A stretch of DNA of 21,097 nucleotides from a virus. Where the stretch lies: IMG/VR virus record IMGVR_UViG_3300021093_002950, positions 1-21,097 of that record; one strand, given 5' to 3'. Shown one piece after another: positions 14,891 to 21,079 of the stretch; within the stretch, counting starts at the first letter, position 1; every line of letters begins with the position of its first letter. The notes under the pieces were generated by a model. It did no database searches, was not told where the DNA came from, and saw only the letters and a program-made list of their open reading frames with translations. The position numbers were made by a program, and so were the translations under genes.

Positions 14891-15605
14891 TTGTATTGAT
14901 GAATATGTTTATGGTGTAGTTGAAAGATTGAACCCAGAAGCACCTGTTCCTATTTTAAAATATGTAAGAACAGAACAAAAACAAGGTATGGCTTGGAATG
15001 TTTATAATAATCTAAAAGCATTTGGATTAGAAGTTTGTATGATAACGAATCAAGAAAAGATTACTAAAACAAGATATATTGATGAAAAGACAAATCAACA
15101 AATTCTTCGTGTAGATAAAGAAGTAGTTTGTAAACCAATAGAATGTGAAATTTTAAAAGAAAAATATGATGCAGTTGTGATTAGTGATTACAATAAAGGG
15201 TTTATAACTAGTTCAAAAATGTTTGAGATTGTATATAATTTTAAATGTCCAGTTTTTATTGATACTAAAAAAACAGTATTACCAGAGTATAACTGTTATA
15301 TAAAAATTAATGAACAAGAATATAATAAACTTGATGAACAATATAAAGGTGCAAATAATCTAATAGTTACTTACGGTGATAGGGGCGCAAAGTATGATGG
15401 GGTTTTGTATCCTGGGGAAAAGGTAAACGTGTATGATGTTGTTGGTGCTGGGGATACTTTTTTATCTGCACTTGTCTACTTTTATTTAAAATATGGTAGA
15501 ATAGATGAAGCAATACCCTATGCCAACAAAGCAGCATCTATCGCTGTGCAAAATAGAGGAACTTATGTATTGATGGAGGATGATATAAATGAAATATGTG
15601 GTTGA
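14847..15605 (+). CDS. hldA: Heptose-7-phosphate kinase (HldE N-domain/HldA-like, PfkB family)
   Basis: I choose the ATG at 14847 (252 residues) with TAGG as ribosome binding site; an in-frame GTG lies two codons earlier. The opening VLLIGDSCIDEYVYGVVERL, then NPEAPVPILK, is the HldE kinase signature. TNQQILRVDKEVV, VVISDYNKGFIT, FIDTKK and the PfkB catalytic loop VGAGDTFLSAL follow, with the catalytic Asp at residue 203. A stretch of roughly 25 residues after the AWNV substrate loop (the usual G-V-D-E-x-G region) is missing, so this is a compact version of the ~320-residue bacterial domain. Expected reaction: phosphorylation of D-glycero-D-manno-heptose 7-phosphate at O1. It follows the adenylyltransferase, the reverse of the domain order in fused HldE. 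Confidence 0.85.
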   Translation: MPQQKPFKVLLIGDSCIDEYVYGVVERLNPEAPVPILKYVRTEQKQGMAWNVYNNLKAFGLEVCMITNQEKITKTRYIDEKTNQQILRVDKEVVCKPIECEILKEKYDAVVISDYNKGFITSSKMFEIVYNFKCPVFIDTKKTVLPEYNCYIKINEQEYNKLDEQYKGANNLIVTYGDRGAKYDGVLYPGEKVNVYDVVGAGDTFLSALVYFYLKYGRIDEAIPYANKAASIAVQNRGTYVLMEDDINEICG

Positions 15606-15906
15606 TATTGATGGAACTATTTGCAATAATACTTTTGGTAAGTATGAAGAAGCAGTTCCATTTAAAAATAGAATTGAAAAGATTAATAAACTTTATAATA
15701 ATGGACATGAGATTTGGTATTTTACCGCAAGAGGTATGAGCCAAAATCCTCCTCCATCAAAAGCATGTGCTGAGTGGTATTCCTTAACTAAAAAACAACT
15801 AGATGAATGGGGATGTAAATATAATCATCTTTATATGGGAAAACCATCTGCTGATTTTTATATTGATGATAAGGCTATTCATTCTGATATATTTTTTGAA
15901 AAATAA
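15589..15906 (+). CDS. Small HAD phosphatase, candidate heptose bisphosphatase
   Basis: A 105-residue HAD-superfamily protein. Motif I is VVDIDGTIC with D6 and D8, motif II is FTARG with T46, K85 lies in YMGKPSADF, and motif IV is D93-D94 in YIDDKA. There is no cap domain. The length and layout resemble the EcbF/BcbF capsule-biosynthesis phosphatase family. In the heptose pathway a phosphatase (GmhB in E. coli, a different HAD branch) removes the 7-phosphate between the kinase and the adenylyltransferase steps. This gene follows the kinase directly with a 17-base overlap, so it is the obvious candidate for that missing step. A GGAGG ribosome binding site lies in the end of the kinase gene. 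The substrate is inferred from position. Confidence 0.78.
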   Translation: MKYVVDIDGTICNNTFGKYEEAVPFKNRIEKINKLYNNGHEIWYFTARGMSQNPPPSKACAEWYSLTKKQLDEWGCKYNHLYMGKPSADFYIDDKAIHSDIFFEK

Positions 15907-15909
15907 ATA
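15903..15909 (+). promoter_or_regulatory. Possible late promoter word ATAAATA
   Basis: ATAAATA overlaps the TAA stop of the HAD gene and lies 16 bases before the ATG at 15919. In this A/T-rich stretch a chance match is quite possible. Confidence 0.25.
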
Positions 15910-15918
15910 AAAAATGAT

Positions 15919-16557
15919 ATGAAACATGCAAAGATAGATTTATTTCCAACGTCTATAATTAAAATAGATTTATCTGATTATTTTACATCTCAAGATCAAG
16001 GTGAGATGATTAAAGATATTGATTATCTAATTAACTCTGGAATGTATGAGAATACTGGAAATCATCCTCTTTACCAAACTAAAATTATACTATTTAATAA
16101 TGATCGTCCAAAAGTTTGGACAAAGTTGAAAGAATCATTTTATAACGCTTGTTATTTTTATTTGGAACAAGTTCCAGAGTTTTGTTCTAAACACGATTTG
16201 AGTACTATAAATCCAATCGATTCTCATGCCTGGGCATATAAATCTTGGCACTCTTTAAATAAAAAACAAAATAGTAATCCTATCCATACACATTCTCCAG
16301 CATTTCTTTCTGGAGTCTTTTACCTAGATTTACCAATTAGTGATTATAAAAAAGGGACAGAATTTTTTGATCCAAGAGGTTCCTTATATATGACAGATAA
16401 ATCATATCAAATAGAACCAAGTTTATTTTCTTGGATAATTTTTCCTGCTTGGATTCCACATAGGGCTTGTTTAATAGATTCTGAAAAACCTAGATATACC
16501 ATAGCAGCTAATATGTTTATTTCAATCTATAGCAAAAATGAACCCAGTAACAAATGA
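15919..16557 (+). CDS. Putative 2OG-Fe(II) oxygenase (TIGR02466-like)
   Basis: A 212-residue protein with a jelly-roll oxygenase pattern: W-A-Y-K-S-W-H in the core, H123-T-H125 in NPIHTHSPAFLSGVFYLD, FFDPRG, a turn before FSWIIFPAWIPHRACLI with H181, and R192 in KPRYTIAANMF. These correspond to the HxH/D...H...R arrangement and SGVYY/FPxWxxH/RxxxxxN strings of a family of uncharacterised 2OG-Fe(II) oxygenases common in marine phages and bacteria. It is distinct from the prolyl-hydroxylase-like gene at 8500. A role in sugar or protein hydroxylation is possible but unproven. The gene overlaps the cupin gene by 20 bases, which points to joint expression. Confidence 0.68.
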   Translation: MKHAKIDLFPTSIIKIDLSDYFTSQDQGEMIKDIDYLINSGMYENTGNHPLYQTKIILFNNDRPKVWTKLKESFYNACYFYLEQVPEFCSKHDLSTINPIDSHAWAYKSWHSLNKKQNSNPIHTHSPAFLSGVFYLDLPISDYKKGTEFFDPRGSLYMTDKSYQIEPSLFSWIIFPAWIPHRACLIDSEKPRYTIAANMFISIYSKNEPSNK

Positions 16558-16906
16558 CATAAAAATAGTTCCCAAAGGTTGGGGATTTGAAAAATGGATT
16601 GTAAATAATAAAGATTACTGTGGAAAACTTTTGTACTTTGTTAAAGGTAAAAAGTGTTCTTGGCACTATCATATGATCAAAGATGAAACCTTCTATATTC
16701 AAAGTGGAAAAATATTACTTAAGTATTCTAAAGAAGATGATTTAAATGAAGCACATGAAATAATCCTCAATAAAGGTGAAAGATATCACATTTATCAAGG
16801 ACTAAGACATCAAATGATTGCTCTTGAAGATACCGAGTTATTTGAATTTTCTACTCAACATCTTGATGAAGATAGTATCAGAGTTATGCAAGGAGATACT
16901 CTTTGA
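16538..16906 (+). CDS. Cupin-fold protein, possible sugar isomerase
   Basis: A 122-residue single-domain cupin. The metal ligands are all visible: H43 and H45 (SWHYH), E50 (KDETF) and H91 (GLRHQ), with the first cupin motif followed by FYIQSGKIL. The opening PKGWGFEKWIVNN and GKLLYFVKGK resembles the lead-in to the cupin domain of mannose-6-phosphate isomerase/sugar-nucleotide proteins. Cupins include sugar-phosphate isomerases, epimerases and sugar-binding regulators. In this operon it could be an isomerase or epimerase for a heptose or another sugar phosphate. This is the last gene of the plus-strand operon; its final 23 bases overlap, convergently, the end of the minus-strand hldD gene. 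Confidence 0.78.
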   Translation: MNPVTNDIKIVPKGWGFEKWIVNNKDYCGKLLYFVKGKKCSWHYHMIKDETFYIQSGKILLKYSKEDDLNEAHEIILNKGERYHIYQGLRHQMIALEDTELFEFSTQHLDEDSIRVMQGDTL

Positions 16907-17672
16907 CAGATTTAAAATTATATTTTGGTAACCAACTCATATCCGCACAAGTATGAGTTTGATATTTTGTTTTTAAGTGATCGGGGAACGGGATATAGTC
17001 AATCTCACTCCCTTCTTTTTTTGCAACTAGTTCTGCAACCTCTTGAAAAGAGATTGGATTTGCTGTGCCAATATCATAAACTCCACTTGGAGCATCATTG
17101 TTTATGACAATATCAATAATATCATTAACATAAACAAAATCTCTAAAAAACTGATCTGATCCCTCAAATAGTTTAATCTTTCCAGTTTCTTTTGATTGTT
17201 TTGTAAATTTACTTATTGGACTCGCTTGATCTCCCTTATGATCTTCACCTTCTCCATATACATTAAAGTATCTAAAACCTTGGATTAAAGAAAACTTATC
17301 TAAACTATCTAATACAGCATAATCGATTTGTAACTTACTGATCGCATACTGATTGAGTGGATTAATCTGTCCTTTAGTATTACCATATACCGATGCTGAT
17401 GATGCATACTTAACTGGTATATCATGTTGAATAGCATGTTCAAGAAGTTGGATTGTAAAGTAAACATTATAATGATGTAGTGTATTGATATTTTTTTCAG
17501 TTGTAGAAGAGATAGCTCCCTGATGAATGATCAAGGATATTTTTTCCCATTCATTAAACTCCCTTAAAAAACGATAAGCATCATCAACATCTATTAAAAG
17601 AACATCATGATTATGTAAATATTTGCAAAAATGTTTTCCAATGAATCCTGAAGATCCTGTAAGTAAAATCAT
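16884..17672 (-). CDS. hldD: ADP-L-glycero-D-manno-heptose 6-epimerase (HldD)
   Basis: A 262-residue short-chain-dehydrogenase-type epimerase; I start it at the ATG at 17672 (MILLTGSSGFIG), because nine in-frame residues upstream lie before the Rossmann glycine motif. The match to HldD is segment by segment: HQGAISSTTE, YASSASVYG, NQYAISKLQ with Y109 and K113, GFRYFNVYGEGEDHKGDQAS with the second catalytic lysine K146, KLFEGSDQFFRDFVYVNDII, SGVYDIGTANPISFQEVAEL, and IDYIPFPDHLKTKYQTHTCA. It is about 50 residues shorter than the E. coli enzyme, mainly in the N-terminal half. The enzyme converts ADP-D,D-heptose to ADP-L,D-heptose using NADP. The start follows the halogenase stop by one base (TGACATG). 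It converges on the cupin gene. Confidence 0.92.
   Translation of the reverse strand: MILLTGSSGFIGKHFCKYLHNHDVLLIDVDDAYRFLREFNEWEKISLIIHQGAISSTTEKNINTLHHYNVYFTIQLLEHAIQHDIPVKYASSASVYGNTKGQINPLNQYAISKLQIDYAVLDSLDKFSLIQGFRYFNVYGEGEDHKGDQASPISKFTKQSKETGKIKLFEGSDQFFRDFVYVNDIIDIVINNDAPSGVYDIGTANPISFQEVAELVAKKEGSEIDYIPFPDHLKTKYQTHTCADMSWLPKYNFKSVKEYLLA
16934..16971 (+). terminator. Rho-independent-type hairpin for the plus-strand sugar operon
   Basis: AACTCATA (16934-16941) pairs with TATGAGTT (16952-16959) around a 10-base loop, followed by a T-rich tract TGATATTTTGTTTTT. It lies 28 bases beyond the cupin stop, inside the antisense of hldD, where a terminator for plus-strand transcripts would be expected. 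Confidence 0.45.
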
Positions 17673-17673
17673 G

Positions 17674-19311
17674 TCAAAAATGCTTATAAAAATTATCATA
17701 CAAATATTGTGCTAATGTTGGTGATTCATCAGCAATTTTTTGCCATTCTTTTTGTTTTTCTTCCCATTTTACCATCATAGTATCTAGAGTTTTTTTAGCC
17801 TCATCAATTTTTGGACCATAGTTATAAAAAGAATCATGTACGATATTTTCCATACTAAGAACATTAAAGTTAAGACCATTCGCAATACAGTGCTCACCAC
17901 CACGTATATTATGATCATGTACGTATGATTTCCTACCAATTAACTGACCAAATGCATCGATACATTCTCTTATTTCTTTTACTTGATTAGTTTGAGCATC
18001 ATCAATTAAATATCCAGCGTAAGATCTTCTTCTAACGTCTCTCCAATACTCAGTATCATCTCTAAGAGAAAGTGCATAATGTAATGCAACAAACTTGCAT
18101 AGACCATCAAACATTATTCTTGTTGTAGTATTGTATGCATCGATTTCAAACTGATTAAAATGATCTCTATCAAGATAACTTACAAGTTTCATAAGGAACT
18201 CATGAACTGTAAAGAGACCAGTGCTTTCTAATGGTTCAATGAATCCACCAGCAAGACCGATAGCTACAACATTTTTAACCCAGATTCTACGATGAATACC
18301 AATACGCATATTAATATCTTTGAACTCAAGATCATCAACATTCCTATTAGGGTCATGATGAGACATTTTATTAGATTTAAGATGTCTTTTAAACTCTTCT
18401 AAAGCATCTTCCTTGGAGATATATTTATCAGAATACACGTATCCAGTTCCGATTCTTGACCATAAAGGAATGTTCCAAACCCATCCATTACCTAGAGCAG
18501 TACAGTTCGTATATGGTTCTAGTTCTTTTTCCTTATCTGTATACTGAATTTTTGTTGCCCACGCTTTATTATTTGGAATCAGATGATCATATGATAGGAA
18601 AGGTTCTTCCATTTCTTGACCTAATAGGAGACTCTTCCATCCAGTACAATCAATAAATAAATCTCCTTGAATAATTCTACCATCATCAAGAATAACCTCT
18701 TTAATACCATCTTCATTAGAAACAACTTTTTTTATTTCGGCAGGAATATGTTTTACACCATTTGGAATACATACATGATCTCTTAAAAAGATTCCAAACT
18801 TAGTAGCATCAAAATGATATGAAGTAGAATGATTAAATGAAAAATCTGGAAATAGTTTTCCTTTTTCATCTTTGTTTATTTTATTATTTTCAATCAAAGC
18901 CATGTGTGGATAGATCGTTCTACAGTAATCTTCCACTGGAGTTTCTGGGTAAAAAACTTTTTTAAATTGCCATGCTTTTGCCCCTATATCGCCAAAAAGT
19001 TCTTTCGGAAGCCATGGTCTTCCAAAAGGATAATGAAATCCACCAGCATCTTTTTTATAAAAATCTGTGAACTTAATACTAGACTTGTAAGATGCATCTG
19101 TGTATTTAAAAAGAGTCGTTTCATCAATACCCATTGCATGTAACCAATAAGTAAAGTATCCTAGAGTGCTTTCCCCAACACCAATGATCGGTACTTTAGG
19201 ACTTTCAATAACGGTTATATCTCTTTCTGGAAAGAATTTTTTTAAAGTGGTTGCAGAAAACCATCCAGCAGTTCCACCACCAACAACTACAATTTTAAAT
19301 GATCTATACAT
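17674..19311 (-). CDS. prnA: Flavin-dependent tryptophan halogenase (PrnA-like)
   Basis: A 545-residue protein of normal length for the tryptophan halogenase family. It starts with a FAD-binding motif (IVVVGGGTAGWFSATTL), continues with IIGVGESTLGYFTYWL, the catalytic lysine K76 in SYKSSIKFTDF, the GNGWVWNIPLWSRIGTGYVY segment with the diagnostic W-x-W-x-I-P, and AGGFIEPLESTGLFTVHEF with the conserved Glu. The family uses FADH2, O2 and chloride or bromide to halogenate an indole ring. Relatives are well known in cyanophage genomes, where the substrate has not been established to my knowledge. The gene is the first of a two-gene minus-strand unit with hldD and is read from the divergent promoter region before the glutaredoxin gene. 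Confidence 0.9.
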   Translation of the reverse strand: MYRSFKIVVVGGGTAGWFSATTLKKFFPERDITVIESPKVPIIGVGESTLGYFTYWLHAMGIDETTLFKYTDASYKSSIKFTDFYKKDAGGFHYPFGRPWLPKELFGDIGAKAWQFKKVFYPETPVEDYCRTIYPHMALIENNKINKDEKGKLFPDFSFNHSTSYHFDATKFGIFLRDHVCIPNGVKHIPAEIKKVVSNEDGIKEVILDDGRIIQGDLFIDCTGWKSLLLGQEMEEPFLSYDHLIPNNKAWATKIQYTDKEKELEPYTNCTALGNGWVWNIPLWSRIGTGYVYSDKYISKEDALEEFKRHLKSNKMSHHDPNRNVDDLEFKDINMRIGIHRRIWVKNVVAIGLAGGFIEPLESTGLFTVHEFLMKLVSYLDRDHFNQFEIDAYNTTTRIMFDGLCKFVALHYALSLRDDTEYWRDVRRRSYAGYLIDDAQTNQVKEIRECIDAFGQLIGRKSYVHDHNIRGGEHCIANGLNFNVLSMENIVHDSFYNYGPKIDEAKKTLDTMMVKWEEKQKEWQKIADESPTLAQYLYDNFYKHF

Positions 19312-19315
19312 AAAC

Positions 19316-19383
19316 TATCTAACTTTATTTTATATGATATAATACTATGTATCAAGTTAAAAATCAAGTAAAAAAGTTAGATA
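19316..19383. promoter_or_regulatory. Divergent promoter region framed by an 11-base inverted repeat
   Basis: TATCTAACTTT (19316-19326) is perfectly inverted as AAAGTTAGATA (19373-19383). Between them lie an extended -10 for the plus strand (TGATATAAT, 19335-19343) and, on the minus strand, TTGATA (19355-19350) and TATAAA (19334-19329) spaced 15 bases apart. ATCAAGTTAAAA/ATCAAGTAAAAA repeat directly at 19351-19374. The arms could be operator sites or transcript-end hairpin arms for the halogenase and glutaredoxin transcripts. Confidence 0.5.
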
Positions 19384-19409
19384 AATTAAGTAAGAGTTTG
19401 TAAAAATAC

Positions 19410-19646
19410 ATGAACTTCACAGTCTATTCAAAAACAGGATGTCCATATTGTGATAAGGTTAAACAAGTTTTAGAGTTGACAAAACTTCAACATGTCGTGT
19501 ATACTTTAAATACAGACTTTACCAAAGAAGAGTTTTATGCAGAGTTTGGAGAGGGGTCTACATTTCCACAGGTGATTTGTAACGATAAGAAGTTAGGAGG
19601 GTCTGTTGACACAATCAAATTCCTTAGAGAGCAACAACTTGTCTAA
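19410..19646 (+). CDS. Glutaredoxin
   Basis: A 78-residue thioredoxin-fold protein with the dithiol active site C11-P-Y-C14 near the N-terminus (YSKTGCPYCDKV), the cis-proline strand TFPQV and the glycine pair in KKLGGSVDTIKFL that binds glutathione. The size fits phage glutaredoxins (nrdC type), which usually supply electrons to ribonucleotide reductase. No nrd gene is in this window. It is the first gene rightward of the divergent promoter, with a leader of roughly 60 bases, and probably is expressed early with nucleotide metabolism genes. Its 3' end overlaps a possible small gene. Confidence 0.92.
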   Translation: MNFTVYSKTGCPYCDKVKQVLELTKLQHVVYTLNTDFTKEEFYAEFGEGSTFPQVICNDKKLGGSVDTIKFLREQQLV

Positions 19647-19857
19647 TAATATCATAAATAAAGAGGAAGATTATTGTAATCGTGGATTTGAACTGATACT
19701 TAATGGAGGAAAAAGAAAGCAAACACAACCGTTTCATATTATCTTTGAAAAGATAGTTTGCTTTCTAAATCAGGAAGTTACTATCTATTTTGAGTTTTCT
19801 TTTAAGTCAAGGAAAAGAAAAGTAGTTTCCAGGAGAAGAAGAAATGTTAGCAGTTAG
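19639..19857 (+). CDS. Small basic hypothetical protein (TTG start)
   Basis: Not recognised. I place the start at TTG 19639, which gives 72 residues beginning MSNNIINKEEDYCNRG and has GAGAG seven bases upstream; a TTG at 19606 is a less likely alternative. There is no ATG in frame. The C-terminus is strongly basic (FKSRKRKVVSRRRRN), consistent with binding nucleic acid. It would overlap glutaredoxin by 8 bases and the next gene by 14 bases, which is normal spacing in this phage. The ORF fills an otherwise empty 197-base gap. The call is uncertain because no strong start is present. Confidence 0.45.
   Translation: MSNNIINKEEDYCNRGFELILNGGKRKQTQPFHIIFEKIVCFLNQEVTIYFEFSFKSRKRKVVSRRRRNVSS
19654..19660 (+). 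promoter_or_regulatory. Late promoter word ATAAATA
   Basis: ATAAATA lies eight bases past the glutaredoxin stop and just before AGAGGAAGA. It could start late transcription of the membrane-protein gene at 19844 with a long leader, since no start codon follows within reach in the frame of the small basic ORF. Confidence 0.4.
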
Positions 19858-20074
19858 TCTAGTATTTGGTTCATTTCTAACAGTCTTATTTCTTATAGTG
19901 GGACTTATAGCAGGTTGGGTAGCAAGAGAATACATGATGAACTATCGGGAAATACCAAGACCTCACCCCGAAATGTTTGATGATCAAGGAAACTTGATTC
20001 CAGATGAGGTAATAGCATTTAATTTTGAAAACTATCATGACTACGACGAAGAAGACGACAGCAGCAGCGACTAA
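19844..20074 (+). CDS. Small single-pass membrane protein
   Basis: A 76-residue protein. Residues 2-26 are one hydrophobic segment (LAVSLVFGSFLTVLFLIVGL, then IAGWVA) followed by R-E-Y-M-M-N-Y, so a short N-terminus outside and a C-terminus in the cytoplasm is the likely topology. The soluble part contains REIPRPHPEMFDDQGNLIPDEV and ends in a very acidic, serine-rich tail. I have seen this type in cyanomyovirus genomes as a conserved protein of unknown role. AGGAG lies nine bases before the ATG, one of the better ribosome binding sites here. It overlaps the next gene by 38 bases. Confidence 0.75.
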   Translation: MLAVSLVFGSFLTVLFLIVGLIAGWVAREYMMNYREIPRPHPEMFDDQGNLIPDEVIAFNFENYHDYDEEDDSSSD

Positions 20075-20669
20075 AACAAAAACGACTGCGACCAGAAAAC
20101 CAGTAGCATCTAAAACAAAAGTTACTGCAGAAATGGTTCCAGATCTTCCTGCAAATCCTTTTATTTTTGAGATTCTTAATGCTGTAGTAAAAATGAGTAC
20201 GGATGAGAAGAAAGTAGAAGTACTTCAAAAATACGTACATCCTGCTCTAAAAACTATTTTTATTTGGAACTTTGATGAAACAGTAGTTTCAGCCCTTCCA
20301 GAAGGCGACGTGCCCTATGCCGCTGTTGATGAAATGGATTCCTTTAAGGGGACTCTGAGTGAAAAGATTACGGATGCCGTTGATAAGATGAAAGAACTTG
20401 GATCTACTTCTTTAGGATCTCAAGATCAAGGACGCTCATCAATTCGTAAAGAATATCAACGTTTTTATAATTTTGTAAAAGGTGGTAATGATGGACTCAG
20501 TTCTCTTCGCAGAGAGACAATGTTTATTAATGTTCTTCAAGGACTTCATCCATTAGAAGCAGAAATTGTTTGTCTTTGTAAGGATAAAAAACTTGAGACC
20601 AAATATAAGATTAGTAGAGAGACCATTGCCGAAGCATATCCAGATATTCAATGGGGAGGTCGTTCATGA
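20037..20669 (+). CDS. Conserved cyanophage protein, DUF6433-like
   Basis: I place the start at the ATG at 20037 (210 residues); a TTG four codons upstream is less likely. The first ~30 residues are a lysine/threonine/alanine-rich, disordered basic tail (MTTTKKTTAAATKTKTTATR). The rest is an alpha-helical globular domain with NPFIFEILNAVVKMSTDEKK, VEVLQKYVHPALKTIFIWNF, a glycine/serine-containing hinge near TSLGSQDQG, and SSLRRETMFINVLQGLHPLE followed by EIVCLCKDKKL. I recall this family as a conserved unknown in T4-like cyanophages (DUF6433); helical HPLEAEIV segments of this kind occur in DNA-replication-associated phage proteins, but no catalytic motif is visible. ATGA overlap with the next gene. 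Confidence 0.75.
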   Translation: MTTTKKTTAAATKTKTTATRKPVASKTKVTAEMVPDLPANPFIFEILNAVVKMSTDEKKVEVLQKYVHPALKTIFIWNFDETVVSALPEGDVPYAAVDEMDSFKGTLSEKITDAVDKMKELGSTSLGSQDQGRSSIRKEYQRFYNFVKGGNDGLSSLRRETMFINVLQGLHPLEAEIVCLCKDKKLETKYKISRETIAEAYPDIQWGGRS

Positions 20670-21019
20670 GTCAACTTCGTGATGTAGTTGATGATGCACA
20701 AACTACGGAAAAGAAAATGGACCACTGGACACCAGCAGAAAGAGAAACTTCTAAGTCACGCTACGGATGTGAAATTCTGGTAGAAAATGGTTCCTATGCC
20801 GATGTTTGCACCAAAGAGGCACCGAACGATGCTTATATCGTCAAGTATATCGTAGACGATGAAGTTTGCTTTGATCTTACAAGAGGGACAAGAGTTAAAA
20901 TATTTGATATGTATTGGGAAAAGTTTCGTGAAAATTTGAAGCACATTGACTTTGGATACGGCAGGATTAATCCAAGACTCTGGGGTTATCAATCACCCAA
21001 AAACAAAAAACGGAAGTAG
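20666..21019 (+). CDS. Conserved hypothetical phage protein
   Basis: A 117-residue protein; I use the ATG at 20666, which overlaps the previous TGA (ATGA) and has GGGGAGG eight bases upstream, rather than the in-frame ATG at 20651. The protein has an N-terminal helix (MSQLRDVVDDAQTTEKKMDHW), a beta-rich middle with YGCEILVENGSYADVCTKEA and YIVKYIVDDEVCFDLTRGTR, and a basic tail with RINPRLWGYQSPKNKKRK. No catalytic motif is visible. Coupled translation with the DUF6433-like gene suggests they act together. Confidence 0.75.
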   Translation: MSQLRDVVDDAQTTEKKMDHWTPAERETSKSRYGCEILVENGSYADVCTKEAPNDAYIVKYIVDDEVCFDLTRGTRVKIFDMYWEKFRENLKHIDFGYGRINPRLWGYQSPKNKKRK

Positions 21020-21036
21020 TTTCCCAGATCGGCAGC

Positions 21037-21057
21037 AAAAATTTCCCCAAAATTTTT
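21037..21057 (+). terminator. A/T-only hairpin after the last gene
   Basis: AAAAATTT (21037-21044) pairs with AAATTTTT (21050-21057) around CCCCA, 17 bases past the last stop. The stem has no G-C pair, so stability is low, although the T-run at the 3' side is terminator-like. Confidence 0.3.
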
Positions 21058-21079
21058 CTCACGTGAAGAATTTATAAAA

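Noticed and set aside
16884-17672. UDP-glucose 4-epimerase or dTDP-glucose dehydratase
   Set aside because: The HQGAxSSTTE, EDHKGxxAS and KLFEGSxxFxRDFVYV strings are specific to HldD.
18652-18660. ATAAATA-like words inside the halogenase gene as late promoters
   Set aside because: They lie within coding sequence, far from any start codon, and are expected by chance in A/T-rich DNA.
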